A stretch of DNA of 7,086 nucleotides from positions 1 through 7,086 of the forward strand of contig JAIERC010000064.1 in assembly GCA_019747165.1 (NCBI GenBank), given 5' to 3'. The position numbers and the translations under genes are program-made. The stretch is from Sphingomonas sp. Its GTDB lineage: Bacteria > Pseudomonadota > Alphaproteobacteria > Sphingomonadales > Sphingomonadaceae. Each line of letters opens with the position of its first letter. Position 1 is the stretch's first letter. The notes below the pieces were generated by a model. It worked only from the letters and a program-made list of their open reading frames with translations. It did not search any database and was not told the origin of the DNA. This document shows positions 1 to 5,642 of this stretch, piece after piece.

Positions 1-73
1 TGGAGCCGAGGGGAATCGAACCCCTGACCTCTGCAGTGCGATTGCAGCGCTCTCCCATCTGAGCTACGGCCCC
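1..73 (-). tRNA. tRNA-Ala (anticodon CGC)
   Basis: Read on the minus strand, this folds as a complete 73-nt cloverleaf without CCA. The acceptor stem GGGGCCG pairs with CGGCTCC and contains the G3:U70 wobble pair that marks alanine tRNAs. The D-arm has GCTC/GAGC. The anticodon stem CTGCA/TGCAG (31-35 and 43-47) closes the 7-nt loop ATCGCAC, with U33 followed by anticodon CGC (plus-strand 38-40), which reads the Ala codon GCG. The T-arm is AGGGG TTCGAAT CCCCT-like, with the TTCGAAT loop. The discriminator base is A at position 1. The window begins there, so whether CCA is encoded cannot be seen. Transcription runs out of the window to the left. Confidence 0.96.
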
Positions 74-81
74 GTCTGGTA

Positions 82-109
82 TGGCCAAACGGCCAACTGG
101 CGCTCGCCA
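82..109. repeat. two adjacent short inverted repeats upstream of tRNA-Ala
   Basis: Two perfect small dyads lie side by side. TGGCC-AAAC-GGCCA is at 82-95 and TGGCG-CT-CGCCA is at 98-109, separated by two bases. Both start TGGC and end GCCA. They fall 9 to 36 bases upstream of the mature 5' end of the minus-strand tRNA, in its promoter or leader. They could be leader hairpins, part of a promoter, or a chance product of GC-rich sequence. No function can be assigned. Confidence 0.45.
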
Positions 110-219
110 TAACGATACCGTCAGAGCGATGCAACATGATCGGGGCAGCTAGGTGGGCGCCAAGACCGGTTGCTTTTTGCGACGTAATGCGCATACCCGG
201 CCTTCGAAAAACAACCGAC

Positions 220-226
220 AGGAGAG
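220..226 (+). promoter_or_regulatory. ribosome binding site fixing the oxidoreductase start
   Basis: AGGAGAG lies a few bases before ATG at 231. It selects that ATG over the in-frame GTG at 153, which has no comparable site and would add 26 residues unlike the family's N terminus. Confidence 0.8.
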
Positions 227-230
227 CAAT

Positions 231-1220
231 ATGGCCCATGCATGGACGCTGAAATCACGCCCCCAGGGCATGCCGACGCACGAAAACTTCGCGATGGCCG
301 ATATCGCGACCCCGGCTGTAGAGGCGGGCATGGTCCGCATCGCCAATCGCTGGCTGTCGGTTGATCCCTATATGCGCGGCCGGATGAACGATGTGAAAAG
401 CTATACCCCGCCTTTCGTGCTGGGTGAGGCGATGCAAGGCGGCGCGGTTGGCGAAGTCGTCGAAAGCAAGGCTGACGGCTTTGCGGTGGGCGATATGGTG
501 CTGCACATGGCGGGCTGGCGCGATGAGGCTGTCCTGCCCGCCGCCCAGGTGCAGAAATTGCCCGATCTTGGCGTCGATCCGCAGGCATTTCTCGGCCAGC
601 TCGGTATGCCGGGCATGACCGCCTATTTCGGCTTGCTCGAAGTCGCGAGCGCCAAGGCGGGCGATACCGTGTTCGTTTCCGCGGCCGCCGGCGCGGTCGG
701 CTCAACCGTGGTGCAGATCGCCAAGGCCAAGGGCATGACCGTCATTGGCACCGCTGGCGGCGCAGACAAATGCGCGCTGGTCACATCGCTCGGCGCCGAT
801 CACGTGATCGACTATAAGACCGACGGCAGCCTGGTGAAGAAGCTGATGGCTGCCGCCGCCAACGGCATTGACGTCTATTTCGACAATGTCGGCGGCGAGC
901 ATCTCGATGCTGCGCTGGCAGTGGCGAATGAGCGCGCCCGCTTTGCGATTTGCGGGATGATCGATGTCTATAACAGCGGTGCGGCGACTGAACTGCGCTA
1001 TGCCGCACGGATCATCGGCGCACGCATCCGCATTCAGGGTTTCATCGTCAGCGATTATATGGCGCGGGCGAGTGAATTTTATGCCGATATGGCGGGTATG
1101 CTCCAGACCGGGAAACTGACTCGGCAGGAGACGGTGCATGAAGGGCTGGCCAGCACGCCTGATGCGTTTCTTGGCCTGTTCACCGGCGGCAACACCGGCA
1201 AGATGCTCGTCAAGCTCTGA
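231..1220 (+). CDS. NADP-dependent oxidoreductase, CurA/LTB4 dehydrogenase type (MDR superfamily)
   Basis: Predicted zinc-independent medium-chain reductase of 329 residues, cytosolic, reducing an activated C=C bond of an enone or enal with NADPH. The family includes E. coli CurA (curcumin reductase) and mammalian leukotriene B4 12-hydroxydehydrogenase. Seen in the sequence: the N-terminal GroES-like domain carries the family motif SVDPYMRGRM (43-52). The linker motif GMPGMTAYFGL is at 125-135. The Rossmann cofactor loop AAAGAVGSTVVQIAKAKG is at 151-168, followed by GADHVIDYK (188-196) and YFDNVGG. The zinc-binding cysteines of alcohol dehydrogenases are absent, as expected for this branch. 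The length is near the usual 330-345. The start at 231 is chosen on AGGAGAG at 220-226 and on the typical opening (AWTLKSRPQGMPTHENF). The gene stands alone on this strand; its stop directly abuts the stop of the convergent acetyltransferase. The natural substrate cannot be read from sequence. Confidence 0.92.
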   Translation: MAHAWTLKSRPQGMPTHENFAMADIATPAVEAGMVRIANRWLSVDPYMRGRMNDVKSYTPPFVLGEAMQGGAVGEVVESKADGFAVGDMVLHMAGWRDEAVLPAAQVQKLPDLGVDPQAFLGQLGMPGMTAYFGLLEVASAKAGDTVFVSAAAGAVGSTVVQIAKAKGMTVIGTAGGADKCALVTSLGADHVIDYKTDGSLVKKLMAAAANGIDVYFDNVGGEHLDAALAVANERARFAICGMIDVYNSGAATELRYAARIIGARIRIQGFIVSDYMARASEFYADMAGMLQTGKLTRQETVHEGLASTPDAFLGLFTGGNTGKMLVKL

Positions 1221-1862
1221 TCATGTCTTGATCTGCGCGGTCGTCCACGGCGCGCGCGCGATCCAGCCCAATCGCTGGTAAAGCGCGCGGCCGACGACGG
1301 TCGCGTTGAGCAGACCCTGATCGACGCCCCGCGCGCGCGCCTCGAGCCCCAGTGCCATCATCACGGCCGTGCCCAGGCCACGCCGTTGATAGGGTGCGGC
1401 GACGGCGATCGAATCATGCTGCGCCCAACCATTGATCAGCGTCATCCGCCCGCGCGCGGCTTCGCTGCCGCTTGAATCGCGGATGTGGATAGCAAAAACC
1501 GGCCCTTGCCAGGCGCTGTCGAGCGTCAGACTGGTCGGCAAGATGGGCGCGGTGACAGGCAGCTTGTCGGCGGTCATCGTCGTGCCGGTTTGCTCAACAT
1601 GCCAGCCGGGCGGGAGCAACGCCGCCATCGCGCATGGATTGATTGCTGCCTTCAGCAGAATCAGCGGCTGTTCAATGATCGCAGCCCGCGCGGAAATGTC
1701 GCCTGGCGGATTGGGGAAAATATAGCGCCGTTGTTCGCCCGGCTGCCCGGTCTCGATCTTCAGCGCGGTGCCGATGCGCTCGGGCGGGGGCAGGCCACGC
1801 ACTTGCGCCCAGCCATGCGCAAAGGTTTCGATTAGGGCAGGGGCAACAAGGGCGTCGCTCAA
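1221..1862 (-). CDS. GNAT family N-acetyltransferase
   Basis: Predicted acetyl-CoA-dependent N-acyltransferase of 213 residues. The C-terminal GNAT core is recognisable: motif A reads IAVAAPYQRRGLGTAVM (152-168), with the pyrophosphate-binding Q/RxxGxG/A signature QRRGLG (159-164). The motif-B-like ALYQRLGW is at 193-200, a typical end of the fold. The N-terminal half (about 1-110) is not a recognisable GNAT segment and may help form the substrate site. The start is an uncommon TTG (1860-1862), overlapping the TGA stop of the upstream metallopeptidase in the string TTGA. No in-frame ATG occurs before residue 79, which would destroy the domain, and a GAGCGGGG purine run lies just upstream. The overlap suggests translational coupling and one operon with the peptidase. 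The substrate (small amine, antibiotic, protein N terminus) cannot be inferred. Confidence 0.87.
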   Translation of the reverse strand: MSDALVAPALIETFAHGWAQVRGLPPPERIGTALKIETGQPGEQRRYIFPNPPGDISARAAIIEQPLILLKAAINPCAMAALLPPGWHVEQTGTTMTADKLPVTAPILPTSLTLDSAWQGPVFAIHIRDSSGSEAARGRMTLINGWAQHDSIAVAAPYQRRGLGTAVMMALGLEARARGVDQGLLNATVVGRALYQRLGWIARAPWTTAQIKT

Positions 1863-2788
1863 ATCGCCCCGCTCAATGTATCACACTGCCCAGGATCGCC
1901 GCTGTCGAGCCCACGCTTCAGCCATTTCATCCGATCTGCCGAACTACCATGGGTGAAACTTTCCTGAACCACGCGGCCCTGCGCTTCGCGTTGCAGCGTA
2001 TCGTCGCCGATAGCTTGCGCCGCCGTCAGCCCTTCCTCGATATCGCCAGGCTCCAGCCGATCGCGATTAGCCGCGCCCCACACACCCGCATAGCAATCTG
2101 CCTGGAGTTCGAGCCGAACTGAAAGCGCATTCCCCTCGGTGGGGCTGGCGCGGGATTGAGCGCGCTGCACTTGATCAGACGTGCCGAGCAAATTCTGGAT
2201 ATGATGGCCAAATTCATGCGCGATCACATAATCCTGCGCGAAATCACCCTTTGCGCCAAATCGCGTGGCGAGTTCGTCGAAAAAGCTGGCGTCGAGATAG
2301 ACGCGTGAATCGCTCGGGCAATAAAATGGTCCCATCGCCGCCTGCGCTGCGCCGCAGCCCGATTCTCCATTGCCCGTGAAGAACCGCAGGCCCGGCGCGC
2401 GATAGGGGCGGCCCGCTTGCTGGAACAAGGCCATCCAGGTCTTGTTGGCAGAACTAAAGGCATTGCACGCATTTAATCGATCGGGATTCGCCCGGCAGGC
2501 GACCGATGCAGTGCTGCCCATGCTCCTGGTAGCTACACTCCCACCGCCCGGGGTTTGCCCGATCTGGCTCACGGGCACGCTGCCGCCCCCCGATAGCAAT
2601 GGCAGCCCGCCCCCCATGAAGAACACCACCGCTAGCAGGACCGCGACCCCGCCACAGCCAAAACGGCCGAACACAAAGGGCAGCAGCCCCAGCAGCAACC
2701 CGCCACCACCGCCGCCGCCGCCAAGACCGCCACCGCGATTGCCCTGGTCCTCGACATCAATATTGGGATCGAAATCGTCGAGCCGCAT
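1859..2788 (-). CDS. neutral zinc metallopeptidase, YpfJ-like (Zn_peptidase, PF04228)
   Basis: Predicted membrane-anchored zinc metallopeptidase of 309 residues. The opening MRLDDFDPNIDVEDQ resembles the conserved N terminus of this family. A Gly-rich stretch (19-30, eight consecutive Gly at 23-30) follows, then a hydrophobic segment at about 44-66 that should span the membrane once, and a Gly/Ser/Thr-rich linker to about 92. The catalytic domain holds the zinc site HEFGHHIQ (191-198: His191, Glu192, His195), and ELQADCYAG (227-235) follows, where the family's third acidic ligand is expected. Cys98, Cys108, Cys145, Cys157, Cys232 and Cys302 could form disulfides if the domain is extracytoplasmic. 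The ATG at 2786-2788 has AGGATAGGG (complement of 2797-2805) upstream. It is the first gene of a two-gene minus-strand unit with the GNAT gene, and it is divergent from the patatin gene across 124 bases. The physiological substrate is unknown. Confidence 0.93.
   Translation of the reverse strand: MRLDDFDPNIDVEDQGNRGGGLGGGGGGGGLLLGLLPFVFGRFGCGGVAVLLAVVFFMGGGLPLLSGGGSVPVSQIGQTPGGGSVATRSMGSTASVACRANPDRLNACNAFSSANKTWMALFQQAGRPYRAPGLRFFTGNGESGCGAAQAAMGPFYCPSDSRVYLDASFFDELATRFGAKGDFAQDYVIAHEFGHHIQNLLGTSDQVQRAQSRASPTEGNALSVRLELQADCYAGVWGAANRDRLEPGDIEEGLTAAQAIGDDTLQREAQGRVVQESFTHGSSADRMKWLKRGLDSGDPGQCDTLSGAI
2699..2734 (-). repeat. glycine-codon run with a short GGC microsatellite
   Basis: This stretch encodes residues 19-30 of the metallopeptidase, almost all glycine. 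Plus-strand 2711-2722 is (GCC)4, that is four consecutive GGC codons, next to related GGT, GGC and GGG codons. It is a low-complexity linker just before the membrane segment, and a place where replication slippage would change length by whole codons without breaking the frame. Confidence 0.7.
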
Positions 2789-2912
2789 TGGCGGTGCCCT
2801 ATCCTATGAATGCAGTGCGCATAATGCCGTGAGAATGCGGAAAGCCGCCAGTCGTTGCAAGCGACAGCTGTATTTCACCAAAGTGTCGTTGATTGCTGGC
2901 ACGAAGGCGCTC

Positions 2913-4033
2913 ATGGATTTGCACATGGCTGATCAGGAACCAAAAATCGACAGGCAGATGCGCCACGCCGCGGCGATGACGCTGCCGGATACCGTTGCGC
3001 TGGTGCTTCAGGGTGGCGGCGCGCTGGGCAGTTATCAGGCCGGCGTCATTGAGGGGATGCTGGGCGAAGGCATAGAGATTGATTGGGTCGCCGGGATTTC
3101 GATCGGCGCGATCAACGCGGCGATTGTCGCGGGTAATCCGCCTGAGCGCCGGGTCGAACGCCTGCGTGCCTTTTGGGACAAGATGACGAGCAGCTTGCCC
3201 AGCTTCCCGATCTTTCCGAATGATATGGTGCGCGAATTCGTTCATGAATGGTCAGCGGGGATGGTGCTGGCAACCGGCGTGCCTGGCTTTTTCACGCCGC
3301 GTCTGGTGCCGCCTAATTTTGCAGCGCCGGGCAGCGCCGGGGCGCTCAGCTATTATGATAGCGCACCGCTCAAAGCGACGCTCGATTCGCTGATCGATTG
3401 GGATCTGGTGAATGATGGGCCAGTCCGGCTGTCGGTCGGTGCGGTCGATGTGATCAGCGGCAATTTTCGCTATTTTGACAGCACGACTGAACGGCTCGAC
3501 GCGCGCCACATCATGGCATCGGGCGCCTCAGCCATGTGCTCGATAATCAGCAGCACGCCATGCTGGTGTTTCAGGTCGATCTGTTTTCGGCGGCGACCGA
3601 GGCCCCGCGCACGATCATGGACGTTATGGCGCGGGAAAAGGAAATCCGTTTTTCCAGCCGCACCCGCGCCGTTTCCGATCAGGTGATGAAGCTGCGCCAG
3701 GAACGCGAAGTGATCCGTCGATTGCTTGCCAAGCTGCCGGCCAATCTTCAGGACGATGCTGATGTGGTGGCGCTCGCGGCGGCGGCGGCGGAACAACCGG
3801 TCAACCTTGTCCAGCTGATCTACACTGCCAATGCCTGGGAAGGCGGATCGCGCGATTTCGAATTTTCAGCGCGGACGATGCACGAACACTGGCATGCCGG
3901 TCTTGCGTCGATCAATCAGGCAATGAGCAATGCTCAGCTTGTTACCGAAAATATCCTGACCGGCAAAAGCGCGGCGTTTGATCTGTGCCCGAAACGGGGA
4001 TTGAAGCGTTCCGGCCCTGAACTTGATTGCTAA
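2913..4033 (+). pseudogene. patatin-like phospholipase (DUF3734-type), disrupted by internal deletion and frameshift
   Basis: The family are Ser-Asp dyad lipid acyl hydrolases. The reading frame opens at ATG 2913 behind GAAGG (2903-2907); ATG 2925 is an alternative. It shows the oxyanion-hole loop QGGGALGSYQAG (33-44) and the nucleophile elbow GISIG (61-65, Ser63), and continues in good family sequence to HIMASGA (199-205, ending at 3527). From there this frame becomes nonsense and stops at 3686. Family sequence resumes at once in another frame, from CTC at 3527 (LSHVLD, then MLVFQVDLFSA), and runs openly to TAA at 4033. Related proteins have about 25 residues between these points, roughly LPPGFPPV...YWDGG.VSNTP, including the catalytic Asp of the DGG motif. 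That block is absent here. The fit is a deletion of about 76 bases, removing the Asp and shifting frame. The lack of other damage suggests a recent lesion or an assembly error. The final 15 residues after AFDL look atypical. BdhA follows 15 bases later. Confidence 0.82.
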
Positions 4034-4048
4034 ACGGAGAAAATTTCC

Positions 4049-4834
4049 ATGTTCCTGAGCGGTAAGACGGCGATTGTCACGGGCTCTACGTCGGGGATCG
4101 GGCTGGCTTATGCCAAGGCGTTCGCGGCCGAAGGGGCCAGCGTGATGATCAATGGATTCGGCGATGCGGCTGACATTGAAAAGGAACGCGCCGCCCTGGC
4201 CGCGACCAGTGGGGCCAAGGCGCTGTACGACGCCGCTGACATGACCGATCCTGACGCGATCGCGGCGATGGTCGCGCGATGCCATGCCGAGCTTGGTGGT
4301 CCCGATATCATCGTCAACAATGCTGGCATCCAGCATGTCGCGCCGATTGAGGATTTTCCCGCCGACAAGTTTGAAGCGATTCTGAAGATCAACCTAACAT
4401 CGGCCTGGTATCTGATGCGTGCCGCCGTGCCGCACATGAAGGCAGCGGGTTGGGGACGGATTATCTCGACCGCCTCAGCCCATTCGCTCGTCGCTAGCCC
4501 CAATAAATCGGCCTATGTGATGGCCAAGCATGGCCTGGCCGGGCTCACCAAGACTATCGCACTCGAAGTCGCGACGCATGGCATTACCGTTAATGCGATC
4601 AGCCCGGGGTATGTCTGGACGCCGCTCGTTGAAAAGCAGATCCCCGATACCATGGCGACGCGCGGGCTCACGCGCGAACAGGTCATCAACGACGTGCTGC
4701 TGGACGCTCAGCCGACCAAGGAATTTGTCACGTCTGAACAGGTCGCTGCGCTTGCACTGTATCTGTGCCGTGACGAGGCCAAGGCGATTACCGGTGCCAA
4801 TCTGTCGGTCGATGGCGGTTGGACGGCGGCTTGA
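4049..4834 (+). CDS. bdhA: D-3-hydroxybutyrate dehydrogenase (SDR family)
   Basis: Cytosolic NAD-dependent enzyme interconverting D-3-hydroxybutyrate and acetoacetate, the step that feeds PHB breakdown products into acetyl-CoA metabolism. The 261 residues match the classical short-chain dehydrogenase length. Seen: cofactor loop TGSTSGIG (11-18), NNAG (90-93), catalytic Ser143 in STASAHS, and YVMAK with Tyr156 and Lys160. Residues typical of hydroxybutyrate dehydrogenases, which separate it from general SDR proteins, are GIQH (Gln95), His145, Lys153 and the PGYVWTPLVEKQI segment with Gln197. The C terminus TGANLSVDGGWTA is standard. The ATG at 4049 has CGGAGA (4035-4040) before it. It lies 15 bases after the broken patatin gene and was probably cotranscribed with it. 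A mutation in that gene could reduce coupling but would not remove this ribosome binding site. Oddity: the position of the conserved substrate-side Trp appears to be Tyr188, with a Trp at 190 instead. Confidence 0.92.
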   Translation: MFLSGKTAIVTGSTSGIGLAYAKAFAAEGASVMINGFGDAADIEKERAALAATSGAKALYDAADMTDPDAIAAMVARCHAELGGPDIIVNNAGIQHVAPIEDFPADKFEAILKINLTSAWYLMRAAVPHMKAAGWGRIISTASAHSLVASPNKSAYVMAKHGLAGLTKTIALEVATHGITVNAISPGYVWTPLVEKQIPDTMATRGLTREQVINDVLLDAQPTKEFVTSEQVAALALYLCRDEAKAITGANLSVDGGWTAA

Positions 4835-4905
4835 TTCGTGCTGCTTGGCAAGCGCCGCGCCACGTGATTAGGTGCGCTCTGGCCAGGGTGCAGGGCAGTT
4901 CGCGG

Positions 4906-5538
4906 ATGAAGACGGCAAGATTTCTCAGTAGCATGGTCCTGATGGCTGCGCTTGCCGCCTGTGCTGGTCAGCATGCGCGCATTGAGGCTGGCGCGCCTGC
5001 GGCAAGCGCTCCGTGGCGCGCCGTCGCTACCCAGCCCGATCGGGAACGCTTGCGCGATTGGCGAGACGCCTGGATGGCGGCGCTTGATCGCGTCCGTGTC
5101 AGTGACCCCGCCGAGCTTGCCGCGCAGGGCGCGCTGTTTGATCCTGATCATGCATTGCTTGATGCAGTGCCGCCCGCTGGTGACTATCGCTGCCGCGTTT
5201 TCAAACTCGGCGGTAATGGCACGGCGATGGCCGAATTTACGCGCTATCCCGATGATCAATGCCGGATCGACACGAATGGTGGCGTGTCGAAATTTTACAA
5301 GATTACCGGTGCGCAGCGTCAGTCTGGTACCATTTATCCCGACAGCCCAAGCCGCGCCGTATTTTTGGGCACGCTCAGTTTGGCCGATGAAAAGCGCGCG
5401 ATGGACTATGACCGCGATGATGTGCGCAACGTTGCGGGCTATTTCGAACGCGTCGGGGAGGGACGCTGGCGCCTGGTTTTCCCCCGTCCACAATTCGAAT
5501 CGATCCTGGATGTGATCGAACTGGTGCCGCTGAAGTGA
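4906..5538 (+). CDS. small lipoprotein, DUF4893-like, function unknown
   Basis: Predicted 210-residue envelope lipoprotein. The N terminus MKTARFLSSMVLMAALAACAG is a textbook lipoprotein signal: a short positive start, a hydrophobic core, and lipobox LAAC at residues 16-19, so Cys19 would be acylated after signal peptidase II cleavage. The mature part resembles DUF4893 proteins, a group I associate with sphingomonads, in the features DRERLRDWRDAWMAAL, a GALFDPDHAL-type segment, PPAGDYRCRVFKLG, and a C-terminal Gly-Arg-Trp-Arg-Leu strand. No catalytic motif is visible. Translation could also open further upstream in the same frame (the frame is open from 4819), but only ATG 4906 puts the signal peptide at the N terminus. 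An AGGG at about 4892-4895 may serve as a weak ribosome binding site. It lies 71 bases after bdhA on the same strand, so readthrough is likely. A link to hydroxybutyrate metabolism is not shown. Confidence 0.78.
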   Translation: MKTARFLSSMVLMAALAACAGQHARIEAGAPAASAPWRAVATQPDRERLRDWRDAWMAALDRVRVSDPAELAAQGALFDPDHALLDAVPPAGDYRCRVFKLGGNGTAMAEFTRYPDDQCRIDTNGGVSKFYKITGAQRQSGTIYPDSPSRAVFLGTLSLADEKRAMDYDRDDVRNVAGYFERVGEGRWRLVFPRPQFESILDVIELVPLK

Positions 5539-5565
5539 TGATGATCGGCTGGTCGCGTTGACCCC

Positions 5566-5590
5566 CAGCTTGTAAATCCTTTACACGCTG
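5566..5590. promoter_or_regulatory. 25-bp imperfect palindrome, candidate operator of the downstream regulator
   Basis: The core is TGTAAA (5571-5576), TCC, TTTACA (5580-5585). The symmetry continues outward after one mismatched pair (T5570/C5586) into CAGC (5566-5569) and GCTG (5587-5590). This gives 10 matching pairs of 11 around a 3-base centre. It lies 28 bases after the lipoprotein stop and 52 bases before the regulator ATG. No T-run follows on either strand, so an intrinsic terminator is unlikely. XRE-family regulators commonly bind such dyads in their own promoters, so autoregulation is the natural guess. The sequence is not the TTTGCAAA-type motif that I associate with ScfR and RamB regulators. 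Confidence 0.55.
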
Positions 5591-5625
5591 ATCGCCCAGC
5601 CCAACCCGCTTGGGGTTCGGTTTGT

Positions 5626-5637
5626 GGAGGATGGGGG
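5626..5637 (+). promoter_or_regulatory. purine-rich ribosome binding region deciding the regulator start
   Basis: GGAGG at 5626-5630, followed by GGGGG at 5633-5637, precedes ATG 5643. GGAGG touches the in-frame ATG at 5631, leaving no spacing, so ATG 5643 is the better start. GGGGG is 5 bases and GGAGG is 12 bases from it. Confidence 0.6.
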
Positions 5638-5642
5638 ATGGC

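Noticed and set aside
106..134. Minus-strand tRNA promoter, TTGCAT (129-134) and TATGGC (106-111), spaced 17
   Set aside because: The spacing is right, but each hexamer matches consensus at only three positions, which is weak in this composition.
121..705. Minus-strand open frame of 194 codons
   Set aside because: The translation is Arg/Pro/Ser-rich without motifs and lies antisense to the clear oxidoreductase. It is a product of high GC content.
2442..2912. Long open frame in phase with the patatin gene, which would extend it upstream by about 157 residues
   Set aside because: It lies opposite the well-supported metallopeptidase for most of its length. The translation is Pro- and Ser-rich low complexity mirroring the glycine run, and the patatin homology begins only near 2985. 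GAAGG before ATG 2913 fits the start.
3536..4033. Separate gene starting at GTG 3536
   Set aside because: It has no ribosome binding site, and its sequence is the C-terminal part of the same patatin family. It is best read as the shifted remainder of the broken gene.
5571..5585. TyrR box (TGTAAA...TTTACA)
   Set aside because: The half-sites match, but TyrR boxes have six bases between them and this site has three. No aromatic amino acid gene is nearby.
5600..5617. Short inverted repeats CCCAA-N5-TTGGG and AACCC-N5-GGGTT in the regulator leader
   Set aside because: The two 5-bp stems overlap, are mutually exclusive and have no T-run. They are too short to call an operator or terminator.
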